DNA of 64,000 nucleotides from Brassica napus (lineage: Eukaryota; Streptophyta; Magnoliopsida; Brassicales; Brassicaceae): positions 1 through 64,000 of the forward strand of contig NW_026015103.1 in the NCBI RefSeq assembly GCF_020379485.1, written 5' to 3'. Shown here piece by piece: positions 12,401 through 27,400 of this stretch. How positions within the stretch are numbered: the stretch's first letter is position 1; each line of letters begins with the position of its first letter. The notes under the pieces were generated by a model. It was not told the origin of the DNA. It saw nothing but the letters and a program-made list of their open reading frames with translations, and searched no databases. The translations under genes were made by a program, and so were the position numbers.

Positions 12401-15400
12401 ACCAGGATGAATCGCGATGTAAGAAGCTTGATTTTGATACATAAAGTAATGGAGAATCACTAGGAAGTTGAATAAATCTCATAGGAGTTAGGATGAAGAA
12501 GCTATCCCACTTTCAAATCAGGTGATCCCAGTTTTCCTGTTTGGGAATATGACAGCTTCTTTGTCATTCTAATCAAACCAGGATGAATCGCGATGTAAGA
12601 AGCTTGATTTTGATACATAAAGTAATGGAGAATCACTAGGAAGTTGAATAAATCTCATAGGAGTTAGGATGAAGAAGCTATCCCACTTTCAAATCAGGTG
12701 ATCCCAGTTTTCCTGTTTGGGAATATGACAGCTTCTTTGTCATTCTAATCAAACCAGGATGAATCGCGATGTAAGAAGCTTGATTTTGATACATAAAGTA
12801 ATGGAGAATCACTAGGAAGTTGAATAAATCTCATAGGAGTTAGGATGAAGAAGCTATCCCACTTTCAAATCAGGTGATCCCAGTTTTCCTGTTTGGGAAT
12901 ATGACACTTCTTGTCATTCTAATCAAACCAGGATGAATCGCGATGTAAGAAGCTTGATTTTGATACATAAAGTAATGGAGAATCACTAGGAAGTTGAATA
13001 AATCTCATAGGAGTTAGGATGAAGAAGCTATCCCACTTTCAAATCAGGTGATCCCAGTTTTCCTGTTTGGAATATGACAGCTTCTTGTCATTCTAATCAA
13101 ACCAGGATGAATCGCGATGTAAGAAGCTTGATTTTGATACATAAAGTAATGGAGAATCACTAGGAAGTTGAATAAATCTCATAGGAGTTAGGATGAAGAA
13201 GCTATCCCACTTTCAAATCAGGTGATCCCAGTTTTCCTGTTTGGGAATATGACAGCTTCTTGTCATTCTAATCAAACCAGGATGAATCGCGATGTAAGAA
13301 GCTTGATTTTGATACATAAAGTAAGGAGAATCACTAGGAAGTTGAATAAATCTCATAGGAGTTAGGATGAAGAAGCTATCCCACTTTCAAATCAGGTGAT
13401 CCCAGTTTTCCTGTTTGGGAATATGACAGCTTCTTTGTCATTCTAATCAAACCAGGATGAATCGCGATGTAAGAAGCTTGATTTTGATACATAAAGTAAT
13501 GGAGAATCACAGGAAGTTGAATAAATCTCATAGGAGTTAGGATGAAGAAGCTATCCCACTTTCAAATCAGGTGATCCCAGTTTTCCTGTTTGGGAATATG
13601 ACAGCTTCTTTGTCATTCTAATCAAACCAGGATGAATCGCGATGTAAGAAGCTTGATTTTGATACATAAAGTAATGGAGAATCACTAGGAAGTTGAATAA
13701 ATCTCATAGGAGTTAGGATGAAGAAGCTATCCCACTTTCAAATCAGGTGATCCCAGTTTTCCTGTTTGGGAATATGACAGCTTCTTTGTCATTCTAATCA
13801 AACCAGGATGAATCGCGATGTAAGAAGCTTGATTTTGATACATAAAGTAATGGAGATCACTAGGAAGTTGAATAAATCTCATAGGAGTTAGGATGAAGAA
13901 GCTATCCCACTTTCAAATCAGGTGATCCCAGTTTCCTGTTTGGGAATATGACAGCTTCTTGTCATTCTAATCAAACCAGGATGAATCGCGATGTAAGAAG
14001 CTTGATTTTGATACATAAAGTAGTGGAGAATCACTAGGAAGTTGAATAAATCTCATAGGAGTTAGGATGAAGAAGCTATCCCACTTTCAAATCAGGTGAT
14101 CCCAGTTTTCCTGTTTGGGAATATGACAGCTTCTTTGTCATTCTAATCAAACCAGGATGAATCGCGATGTAAGAAGCTTGATTTTGATACATAAAGTATG
14201 GAGAATCACTAGGAAGTTGAATAAATCTCATAGGAGTTAGGATGAAGAAGCTATCCCACTTTCAAATCAGGTGATCCCAGTTTTCCTGTTTGGGAATATG
14301 ACAGCTTCTTGTCATTCTAATCAAACCAGGATGAATCGCGATGTAAGAAGCTTGATTTTGATACATAAAGTAATGGAGAATCACTAGGAAGTTGAATAAA
14401 TCTCATAGGAGTTAGGATGAAGAAGCTATCCCACTTTCAAATCAGGTGATCCCAGTTTTCCTGTTTGGGAATATGACAGCTTCTTTGTCATTCTAATCAA
14501 ACCAGGATGAATCGCGATGTAAGAAGCTTGATTTTGATACATAAAGTAATGGAGAATCACTAGGAAGTTGAATAAATCTCATAGGAGTTAGGATGAAGAA
14601 GCTATCCCACTTTCAAATCAGGTGATCCCAGTTTTCCTGTTTGGGAATATGACAGCTTCTTTGTCATTCTAATCAAACCAGGATGAATCGCGATGTAAGA
14701 AGCTTGATTTTGATACATAAAGTAATGGAGAATCACTAGGAAGTTGAATAAATCTCATAGGAGTTAGGATGAAGAAGCTATCCCACTTTCAAATCAGGTG
14801 ATCCCAGTTTTCCTGTTTGGGAATATGACAGCTTCTTTGTCATTCTAATCAAACCAGGATGAATCGCAATGTAAGAAGCTTGATTTTAATACATAAAGTA
14901 ATGGAGAATCACTAGGAAGTTGAATAAATCTCATAGGAGTTAGGATGAAGAAGCTATCCCACTTTCAAATCAGGTGATCCCAGTTTTCCTGTTTGGGAAT
15001 ATGACAGCTTCTTGTCATTCTAATCAAACCAGGATGAATCGCGATGTAAGAAGCTTGATTTTGATACATAAAGTAATGGAGAATCACTAGGAAGTTGAAT
15101 AAATCTCATAGGAGTTAGGATGAAGAAGCTATCCCACTTTCAAATCAGGTGATCCCAGTTTTCCTGTTTGGGAATATGACAGCTTCTTTGTCATTCTAAT
15201 CAAACCAGGATGAATCGCGATGTAAGAAGCTTGATTTTGATACATAAAGTAATGGAGAATCACTAGGAAGTTGAATAAATCTCATAGGAGTTAGGATGAA
15301 GAAGCTATCCCACTTTCAAATCAGGTGATCCCAGTTTTCCTGTTTGGGAATATGACAGCTTCTTTGTCATTCTAATCAAACCAGGATGAATCGCGATGTA

Positions 15401-18400
15401 AGAAGCTTGATTTTGATACATAAAGTAATGGAGAATCACTAGGAAGTTGAATAAATCTCATAGGAGTTAGGATGAAGAAGCTATCCCACTTTCAAATCAG
15501 GTGATCCCAGTTTTTCCTGTTTGGGAATATGACAGCTTCTTTGTCATTCTAATCAAACCAGGATGAATCGCGATGTAAGAAGCTTGATTTTGATACATAA
15601 AGTAATGGAGAATCACTAGGAAGTTGAATAAATCTCATAGGAGTTAGGATGAAGAAGCTATCCCACTTTCAAATCAGGTGATCCCAGTTTTCCTGTTTGG
15701 GAATATGACAGCTTCTTTGTCATTCTAATCAAACCAGGATGAATCGCGATGTAAGAAGCTTGATTTTGATACATAAAGTAATGGAGAATCACTAGGAAGT
15801 TGAATAAATCTCATAGGAGTTAGGATGAAGAAGCTATCCCACTTTCAAATCAGGTGATCCCAGTTTTCCTGTTTGGGAATATGACAGCTTCTTGTCATTC
15901 TAATCAAACCAGGATGAATCGCGATGTAAGAAGCTTGATTTTGATACATAAAGTATGGAGAATCACTAGGAAGTTGAATAAATCTCATAGGAGTTAGGAT
16001 GAAGAAGCTATCCCACTTTCAAATCAGGTGATCCCAGTTTTCCTGTTTGGGAATATGACAGCTTCTTTGTCATTCTAATCAAACCAGGATGAATCGCGAT
16101 GTAAGAAGCTTGATTTTGATACATAAAGTAATGGAGAATCACTAGGAAGTTGAATAAATCTCATAGGAGTTAGGATGAAGAAGCTATCCCACTTTCAAAT
16201 CAGGTGATCCCAGTTTTCCTGTTTGGGAATATGACAGCTTCTTTGTCATTCTAATCAAACCAGGATGAATCGCGATGTAAGAAGCTTGATTTTGATACAT
16301 AAAGTAATGGAGAATCACTAGGAAGTTGAATAAATCTCATAGGAGTTAGGATGAAGAAGCTATCCCACTTTCAAATCAGGTGATCCCAGTTTTCCTGTTT
16401 GGGAATATGACAGCTTCTTTGTCATTCTAATCAAACCAGGATGAATCGCGATGTAAGAAGCTTGATTTTGATACATAAAGTAATGGAGAATCACTAGGAA
16501 GTTGAATAAATCTCATAGGAGTTAGGATGAAGAAGCTATCCCACTTTCAAATCAGGTGATCCCAGTTTTCCTGTTTGGGAATATGACAGCTTCTTTGTCA
16601 TTCTAATCAAACCAGGATGAATCGCGATGTAAGAAGCTTGATTTTGATACATAAAGTAATGGAGAATCACTAGGAAGTTGAATAAATCTCATAGGAGTTA
16701 GGATGAAGAAGCTATCCCACTTTCAAATCAGGTGATCCCAGTTTTCTGTTTGGGAATATGACAGCTTCTTTGTCATTCTAATCAAACCAGGATGAATCGC
16801 GATGTAAGAAGCTTGATTTTGATACATAAAGTAATGGAGAATCACTAGGAAGTTGAATAAATCTCATAGGAGTTAGGATGAAGAAGCTATCCCACTTTCA
16901 AATCAGGTGATCCCAGTTTTCCTGTTTGGGAATATGACAGCTTCTTTGTCATTCTAATCAAACCAGGATGAATCGCGATGTAAGAAGCTTGATTTTGATA
17001 CATAAAGTAGTGGAGAATCACTAGAAGTGAATAAATCTCATAGGAGTTAGGATGAAGAAGCTATCCCACTTTCAAATCAGGTGATCCCAGTTTTCCTGTT
17101 TGGGAATATGACAGCTTCTTGTCATTCTAATCAAACCAGGATGAATCGCGATGTAAGAAGCTTGATTTTGATACATAAAGTAATGGAGAATCACTAGGAA
17201 GTTGAATAAATCTCATAGGAGTTAGGATGAAGAAGCTATCCCACTTTCAAATCAGGTGATCCCAGTTTTCCTGTTTGGGAATATGACAGCTTCTTTGTCA
17301 TTCTAATCAAACCAGGATGAATCGCGATGTAAGAAGCTTGATTTTGATACATAAAGTAATGGAGAATCACTAGGAAGTTGAATAAATCTCATAGGAGTTA
17401 GGATGAAGAAGCTATCCCACTTTCAAATCAGGTGATCCCAGTTTTCCTGTTTGGGAATATGACAGCTTCTTTGTCATTCTAATCAAACCAGGATGAATCG
17501 CGATGTAAGAAGCTTGATTTTGATACATAAAGTAATGGAGAATCACTAGGAAGTTGAATAAATCTCATAGGAGTTAGGATGAAGAAGCTATCCCACTTTC
17601 AAATCAGGTGATCCCAGTTTTCCTGTTTGGGAATATGACAGCTTCTTGTCATTCTAATCAAACCAGGATGAATCGCGATGTAAGAAGCTTGATTTTGATA
17701 CATAAAGTAATGGAGAATCACTAGGAAGTTGAATAAATCTCATAGGAGTTAGGATGAAGAAGCTATCCCACTTTCAAATCAGGTGATCCCAGTTTTTCTG
17801 TTTGGGAATATGACAGCTTCTTTGTCATTCTAATCAAACCAGGATGAATCGCGATGTAAGAAGCTTGATTTTGATACATAAAGTAATGGAGAATCACTAG
17901 GAAGTTGAATAAATCTCATAGGAGTTAGGATGAAGAAGCTATCCCACTTTCAAATCAGGTGATCCCAGTTTTCCTGTTTGGGAATATGACAGCTTCTTTG
18001 TCATTCTAATCAAACCAGGATGAATCGCGATGTAAGAAGCTTGATTTTGATACATAAAGTAATGGAGAATCACTAGGAAGTTGAATAAATCTCATAGGAG
18101 TTAGGATGAAGAAGCTATCCCACTTTCAAATCAGGTGATCCCAGTTTTCCTGTTTGGGAATATGACAGCTTCTTTGTCATTCTAATCAAACCAGGATGAA
18201 TCGCGATGTAAGAAGCTTGATTTTGATACATAAAGTAATGGAGAATCACTAGGAAGTTGAATAAATCTCATAGGAGTTAGGATGAAGAAGCTATCCCACT
18301 TTCAAATCAGGTGATCCCAGTTTTCCTGTTTGGGAATATGACAGCTTCCTTGTCATTCTAATCAAACCAGGATGAATCGCGATGTAAGAAGCTTGATTTT

Positions 18401-21400
18401 GATACATAAAGTAATGGAGAATCACTAGGAAGTTGAATAAATCTCATAGGAGTTAGGATGAAGAAGCTATCCCACTTTCAAATCAGGTGATCCCAGTTTT
18501 CCTGTTTGGGAATATGACAGCTTCCTTGTCATTCTAATCAAACCAGGATGAATCGCGATGTAAGAAGCTTGATTTTGATACATAAAGTAATGGAGAATCA
18601 CTAGGAAGTTGAATAAATCTCATAGGAGTTAGGATGAAGAAGCTATCCCACTTTCAAATCAGGTGATCCCAGTTTTCCTGTTTGGGAATATGACAGCTTC
18701 TTTGTCATTCTAATCAAACCAGGATGAATCGCGATGTAAGAAGCTTGATTTTGATACATAAAGTAATGGAGAATCACTAGGAAGTTGAATAAATCTCATA
18801 GGAGTTAGGATGAAGAAGCTATCCCACTTTCAAATCAGGTGATCCCAGTTTTCCTGTTTGGGAATATGACAGCTTCTTTGTCATTCTAATCAAACCAGGA
18901 TGAATCGCGATGTAAGAAGCTTGATTTTGATACATAAAGTAATGGAGAATCACTAGGAAGTTGAATAAATCTCATAGGAGTTAGGATGAAGAAGCTATCC
19001 CACTTTCAAATCAGGTGATCCCAGTTTTCCTGTTTGGGAATATGACAGCTTCTTTGTCATTCTAATCAAACCAGGATGAATCGCGATGTAAGAAGCTTGA
19101 TTTTGATACATAAAGTAATGGAGAATCACTAGGAAGTTGAATAAATCTCATAGGAGTTAGGATGAAGAAGCTATCCCACTTTCAAATCAGGTGATCCCAG
19201 TTTTCCTGTTTGGGAATATGACAGCTTCTTTGTCATTCTAATCAAACCAGGATGAATCGCGATGTAAGAAGCTTGATTTTGATACATAAAGTAATGGAGA
19301 ATCACTAGGAAGTTGAATAAATCTCATAGGAGTTAGGATGAAGAAGCTATCCCACTTTCAAATCAGGTGATCCCAGTTTTCCTGTTTGGGAATATGACAG
19401 CTTCTTTGTCATTCTAATCAAACCAGGATGAATCGCGATGTAAGAAGCTTGATTTTGATACATAAAGTAGTGGAGAATCACTAGGAAGTTGAATAAATCT
19501 CATAGGAGTTAGGATGAAGAAGCTATCCCACTTTCAAATCAGGTGATCCCAGTTTTCCTGTTTGGGAATATGACAGCTTCTTTGTCATTCTAATCAAACC
19601 AGGATGAATCGCGATGTAAGAAGCTTGATTTTGATACATAAAGTAATGGAGAATCACTAGGAAGTTGAATAAATCTCATAGGAGTTAGGATGAAGAAGCT
19701 ATCCCACTTTCAAATCAGGTGATCCCAGTTTTCCTGTTTGGGAATATGACAGCTTCTTTGTCATTCTAATCAAACCAGGATGAATCGCGATGTAAGAAGC
19801 TTGATTTTGATACATAAAGTAATGGAGAATCACTAGGAAGTTGAATAAATCTCATAGGAGTTAGGATGAAGAAGCTATCCCACTTTCAAATCAGGTGATC
19901 CCAGTTTTCCTGTTTGGGAATATGACAGCTTCTTTGTCATTCTAATCAAACCAGGATGAATCGCGATGTAAGAAGCTTGATTTTGATACATAAAGTAATG
20001 GAGAATCACTAGGAAGTTGAATAAATCTCATAGGAGTTAGGATGAAGAAGCTATCCCACTTTCAAATCAGGTGATCCCAGTTTTCCTGTTTGGGAATATG
20101 ACAGCTTCTTTGTCATTCTAATCAAACCAGGATGAATCGCGATGTAAGAAGCTTGATTTTGATACATAAAGTAATGGAGAATCACTAGGAAGTTGAATAA
20201 ATCTCATAGGAGTTAGGATGAAGAAGCTATCCCACTTTCAAATCAGGTGATCCCAGTTTTTCTGTTTGGGAATATGACAGCTTCTTTGTCATTCTAATCA
20301 AACCAGGATGAATCGCGATGTAAGAAGCTTGATTTGGATACATAAAGTAATGGAGAATCACTAGGAAGTTGAATAAATCTCATAGGAGTTAGGATGAAGA
20401 AGCTATCCCACTTTCAAATCAGGTGATCCCAGTTTTCCTGTTTGGGAATATGACAGCTTCTTTGTCATTCTAATCAAACCAGGATGAATCGCGATGTAAG
20501 AAGCTTGATTTTGATACATAAAGTAATGGAGAATCACTAGGAAGTTGAATAAATCTCATAGGAGTTAGGATGAAGAAGCTATCCCACTTTCAAATCAGGT
20601 GATCCCAGTTTTCCTGTTTGGGAATATGACAGCTTCTTGTCATTCTAATCAAACCAGGATGAATCGCGATGTAAGAAGCTTGATTTTGATACATAAAGTA
20701 ATGGAGAATCACTAGGAAGTTGAATAAATCTCATAGGAGTTAGGATGAAGAAGCTATCCCACTTTCAAATCAGGTGATCCCAGTTTTCCTGTTTGGGAAT
20801 ATGACAGCTTCCTTGTCATTCTAATCAAACCAGGATGAATCGCGATGTAAGAAGCTTGATTTTGATACATAAAGTAATGGAGAATCACTAGGAAGTTGAA
20901 TAAATCTCATAGGAGTTAGGATGAAGAAGCTATCCCACTTTCAAATCAGGTGATCCCAGTTTTTCTGTTTGGGAATATGACAGCTTCTTTGTCATTCTAA
21001 TCAAACCAGGATGAATCGCGATGTAAGAAGCTTGATTTTGATACATAAAGTAATGGAGAATCACTAGGAAGTTGAATAAATCTCATAGGAGTTAGGATGA
21101 AGAAGCTATCCCACTTTCAAATCAGGTGATCCCAGTTTTCCTGTTTGGGAATATGACAGCTTCTTTGTCATTCTAATCAAACCAGGATGAATCGCGATGT
21201 AAGAAGCTTGATTTTGATACATAAAGTAGTGGAGAATCATAGGAAGTTGAATAAATCTCATAGGAGTTAGGATGAAGAAGCTATCCCACTTTCAAATCAG
21301 GTGATCCCAGTTTTCCTGTTTGGGAATATGACAGCTTCCTTGTCATTCTAATCAAACCAGGATGAATCGCGATGTAAGAAGCTTGATTTTGATACATAAA

Positions 21401-24400
21401 GTAATGGAGAATCACTAGGAAGTTGAATAAATCTCATAGGAGTTAGGATGAAGAAGCTATCCCACTTTCAAATCAGGTGATCCCAGTTTTCCTGTTTGGG
21501 AATATGACAGCTTCCTTGTCATTCTAATCAACCAGGATGAATCGCGATGTAAGAAGCTTGATTTTGATACATAAAGTAATGGAGAATCACTAGGAAGTTG
21601 AATAAATCTCATAGGAGTTAGGATGAAGAAGCTATCCCACTTTCAAATCAGGTGATCCCAGTTTTCCTGTTTGGGAATATGACAGCTTCTTTGTCATTCT
21701 AATCAAACCAGGATGAATCGCGATGTAAGAAGCTTGATTTTGATACATAAAGTAATGGAGAATCACTAGGAAGTTGAATAAATCTCATAGGAGTTAGGAT
21801 GAAGAAGCTATCCCACTTTCAAATCAGGTGATCCCAGTTTTCCTGTTTGGGAATATGACAGCTTCCTTGTCATTCTAATCAAACCAGGATGAATCGCGAT
21901 GTAAGAAGCTTGATTTTGATACATAAAGTAATGGAGAATCACTAGGAAGTTGAATAAATCTCATAGGAGTTAGGATGAAGAAGCTATCCCACTTTCAAAT
22001 CAGGTGATCCCAGTTTTCCTGTTTGGGAATATGACAGCTTCCTTGTCATTCTAATCAAACCAGGATGAATCGCGATGTAAGAAGCTTGATTTTGATACAT
22101 AAAGTAATGGAGAATCACTAGGAAGTTGAATAAATCTCATAGGAGTTAGGATGAAGAAGCTATCCCACTTTCAAATCAGGTGATCCCAGTTTTCCTGTTT
22201 GGGAATATGACAGCTTCTTTGTCATTCTAATCAAACCAGGATGAATCGCGATGTAAGAAGCTTGATTTTGATACATAAAGTAATGGAGAATCACTAGGAA
22301 GTTGAATAAATCTCATAGGAGTTAGGATGAAGAAGCTATCCCACTTTCAAATCAGGTGATCCCAGTTTTCCTGTTTGGGAATATGACAGCTTCTTTGTCA
22401 TTCTAATCAAACCAGGATGAATCGCGATGTAAGAAGCTTGATTTTGATACATAAAGTAATGGAGAATCACTAGGAAGTTGAATAAATCTCATAGGAGTTA
22501 GGATGAAGAAGCTATCCCACTTTCAAATCAGGTGATCCCAGTTTTCCTGTTTGGGAATATGACAGCTTCCTTGTCATTCTAATCAAACCAGGATGAATCG
22601 CGATGTAAGAAGCTTGATTTTGATACATAAAGTAATGGAGAATCACTAGGAAGTTGAATAAATCTCATAGGAGTTAGGATGAAGAAGCTATCCCACTTTC
22701 AAATCAGGTGATCCCAGTTTTCCTGTTTGGGAATATGACAGCTTCCTTGTCATTCTAATCAAACCAGGATGAATCGCGATGTAAGAAGCTTGATTTTGAT
22801 ACATAAAGTAATGGAGAATCACTAGGAAGTTGAATAAATCTCATAGGAGTTAGGATGAAGAAGCTATCCCACTTTCAAATCAGGTGATCCCAGTTTTCCT
22901 GTTTGGGAATATGACAGCTTCTTTGTCATTCTAATCAAACCAGGATGAATCGCGATGTAAGAAGCTTGATTTTGATACATAAAGTAATGGAGAATCACTA
23001 GGAAGTTGAATAAATCTCATAGGAGTTAGGATGAAGAAGCTATCCCACTTTCAAATCAGGTGATCCCAGTTTTCCTGTTTGGGAATATGACAGCTTCCTT
23101 GTCATTCTAATCAAACCAGGATGAATCGCGATGTAAGAAGCTTGATTTTGATACATAAAGTAATGGAGAATCACTAGGAAGTTGAATAAATCTCATAGGA
23201 GTTAGGATGAAGAAGCTATCCCACTTTCAAATCAGGTGATCCCAGTTTTCCTGTTTGGGAATATGACAGCTTCCTTGTCATTCTAATCAAACCAGGATGA
23301 ATCGCGATGTAAGAAGCTTGATTTTGATACATAAAGTAATGGAGAATCACTAGGAAGTTGAATAAATCTCATAGGAGTTAGGATGAAGAAGCTATCCCAC
23401 TTTCAAATCAGGTGATCCCAGTTTTCCTGTTTGGGAATATGACAGCTTCTTTGTCATTCTAATCAAACCAGGATGAATCGCGATGTAAGAAGCTTGATTT
23501 TGATACATAAAGTAATGGAGAATCACTAGGAAGTTGAATAAATCTCATAGGAGTTAGGATGAAGAAGCTATCCCACTTTCAAATCAGGTGATCCCAGTTT
23601 TCCTGTTTGGGAATATGACAGCTTCCTTGTCATTCTAATCAAACCAGGATGAATCGCGATGTAAGAAGCTTGATTTTGATACATAAAGTAATGGAGAATC
23701 ACTAGGAAGTTGAATAAATCTCATAGGAGTTAGGATGAAGAAGCTATCCCACTTTCAAATCAGGTGATCCCAGTTTTCCTGTTTGGGAATATGACAGCTT
23801 CTTTGTCATTCTAATCAAACCAGGATGAATCGCGATGTAAGAAGCTTGATTTTGATACATAAAGTAATGGAGAATCACTAGGAAGTTGAATAAATCTCAT
23901 AGGAGTTAGGATGAAGAAGCTATCCCACTTTCAAATCAGGTGATCCCAGTTTTCCTGTTTGGGAATATGACAGCTTCTTTGTCATTCTAATCAAACCAGG
24001 ATGAATCGCGATGTAAGAAGCTTGATTTTGATACATAAAGTAATGGAGAATCACTAGGAAGTTGAATAAATCTCATAGGAGTTAGGATGAAGAAGCTATC
24101 CCACTTTCAAATCAGGTGATCCCAGTTTTCCTGTTTGGGAATATGACAGCTTCTTTGTCATTCTAATCAAACCAGGATGAATCGCGATGTAAGAAGCTTG
24201 ATTTTGATACATAAAGTAATGGAGAATCACTAGGAAGTTGAATAAATCTCATAGGAGTTAGGATGAAGAAGCTATCCCACTTTCAAATCAGGTGATCCCA
24301 GTTTTCCTGTTTGGGAATATGACAGCTTCCTTGTCATTCTAATCAAACCAGGATGAATCGCGATGTAAGAAGCTTGATTTTGATACATAAAGTAATGGAG

Positions 24401-27400
24401 AATCACTAGGAAGTTGAATAAATCTCATAGGAGTTAGGATGAAGAAGCTATCCCACTTTCAAATCAGGTGATCCCAGTTTTCCTGTTTGGGAATATGACA
24501 GCTTCCTTGTCATTCTAATCAAACCAGGATGAATCGCGATGTAAGAAGCTTGATTTTGATACATAAAGTAATGGAGAATCACTAGGAAGTTGAATAAATC
24601 TCATAGGAGTTAGGATGAAGAAGCTATCCCACTTTCAAATCAGGTGATCCCAGTTTTTCTGTTTGGGAATATGACAGCTTCTTTGTCATTCTAATCAAAC
24701 CAGGATGAATCGCGATGTAAGAAGCTTGATTTTGATACATAAAGTAATGGAGAATCACTAGGAAGTTGAATAAATCTCATAGGAGTTAGGATGAAGAAGC
24801 TATCCCACTTTCAAATCAGGTGATCCCAGTTTTCCTGTTTGGGAATATGACAGCTTCTTTGTCATTCTAATCAAACCAGGATGAATCGCGATGTAAGAAG
24901 CTTGATTTTGATACATAAAGTAGTTGAGAACCACTAGGAAGTTGAATAAATCTCATAGGAGTTAGGATGAAGAAGCTATCCCACTTTCAAATCAGGTGAT
25001 CCCACTTTTCCTGTTTGGGAATATGACAGCTTCCTTGTCATTCTAATCAAACCAGGATGAATCGCGATGTAAGAAGCTTGATTTTGATACATAAAGTAAT
25101 GGAGAATCACTAGGAATAAATCTCATAGGAGTTAGGATGAAGAAGCTATCCCACTTTCAAATCAGGTGATCCCAGTTTTCCTGTTTGGGAATATAATAGC
25201 TTCCTTGTCATTCTAATCAAACCAGGATGAATCGCGATGTAAGAAGCTTGATTTTGATACATAAAGTAATGGAGAATCACTAGGAAGTTGAATAAATCTC
25301 ATAGGAGTTAGGATGAAGAAGCTATCCCACTTTCAAATCAGGTGATCCCAGTTTTCCTGTTTGGGAATATGACAGCTTCTTTGTCATTCTAATCAAACCA
25401 GGATGAATCGCGATGTAAGAAGCTTGATTTTGATACATAAAGTAATGGAGAATCACTAGGAAGTTGAATAAATCTCATAGGAGTTAGGATGAAGAAGCTA
25501 TCCCACTTTCAAATCAGGTGATCCCAGTTTTCCTGTTTGGGAATATGACAGCTTCCTTGTCATTCTAATCAAACCAGGATGAATCGCGATGTAAGAAGCT
25601 TGATTTTGATACATAAAGTAATGGAGAATCACTAGGAAGTTGAATAAATCTCATAGGAGTTAGGATGAAGAAGCTATCCCACTTTCAAATCAGGTGATCC
25701 CAGTTTTCCTGTTTGGGAATATGACAGCTTCCTTGTCATTCTAATCAAACCAGGATGAATCGCGATGTAAGAAGCTTGATTTTGATACATAAAGTAATGG
25801 AGAATCACTAGGAAGTTGAATAAATCTCATAGGAGTTAGGATGAAGAAGCTATCCCACTTTCAAATCAGGTGATCCCAGTTTTCCTGTTTGGGAATATGA
25901 CAGCTTCTTTGTCATTCTAATCAAACCAGGATGAATCGCGATGTAAGAAGCTTGATTTTGATACATAAAGTAATGGAGAATCACTAGGAAGTTGAATAAA
26001 TCTCATAGGAGTTAGGATGAAGAAGCTATCCCACTTTCAAATCAGGTGATCCCAGTTTTCCTGTTTGGGAATATGACAGCTTCTTTGTCATTCTAATCAA
26101 ACCAGGATGAATCGCGATGTAAGAAGCTTGATTTTGATACATAAAGTAATGGAGAATCACTAGGAAGTTGAATAAATCTCATAGGAGTTAGGATGAAGAA
26201 GCTATCCCACTTTCAAATCAGGTGATCCCAGTTTTCCTGTTTGGGAATATGACAGCTTCTTTGTCATTCTAATCAAACCAGGATGAATCGCGATGTAAGA
26301 AGCTTGATTTTGATACATAAAGTAATGGAGAATCACTAGGAAGTTGAATAAATCTCATAGGAGTTAGGATGAAGAAGCTATCCCACTTTCAAATCAGGTG
26401 ATCCCAGTTTTCTGTTTGGGAATATGACAGCTTCTTTGTCATTCTAATCAAACCAGGATGAATCGCGATGTAAGAAGCTTGATTTTGATACATAAAGTAA
26501 TGGAGAATCACTAGGAAGTTGAATAAATCTCATAGGAGTTAGGATGAAGAAGCTATCCCACTTTCAAATCAGGTGATCCCAGTTTTCCTGTTTGGGAATA
26601 TGACAGCTTCTTTGTCATTCTAATCAAACCAGGATGAATCGCGATGTAAGAAGCTTGATTTTGATACATAAAGTAGTGGAGAATCACTAGGAAGTTGAAA
26701 AATCTCATAGGAGTTAGGATGAAGAAGCTATCCCACTTTCAAATCAGGTGATCCCAGTTTTCCTGTTTGGGAATATGACAGCTTCCTTGTCATTCTAATC
26801 AAACCAGGATGAATCGCGATGTAAGAAGCTTGATTTTGATACATAAAGTAATGGAGAATCACTAGGAAGTTGAATAAATCTCATAGGAGTTAGGATGAAG
26901 AAGCTATCCCACTTTCAAATCAGGTGATCCCAGTTTTCCTGTTTGGGAATATGACAGCTTCTTTGTCATTCTAATCAAACCAGGATGAATCGCGATGTAA
27001 GAAGCTTGATTTTGATACATAAAGTAATGGAGAATCACTAGGAAGTTGAATAAATCTCATAGGAGTTAGGATGAAGAAGCTATCCCACTTTCAAATCAGG
27101 TGATCCCAGTTTTCCTGTTTGGGAATATGACAGCTTCTTTGTCATTCTAATCAAACCAGGATGAATCGCGATGTAAGAAGCTTGATTTTGATACATAAAG
27201 TAATGGAGAATCACTAGGAAGTTGAATAAATCTCATAGGAGTTAGGATGAAGAAGCTATCCCACTTTCAAATCAGGTGATCCCAGTTTTCCTGTTTGGGA
27301 ATATGACAGCTTCTTTGTCATTCTAATCAAACCAGGATGAATCGCGATGTAAGAAGCTTGATTTTGATACATAAAGTAATGGAGAATCACTAGGAAGTTG

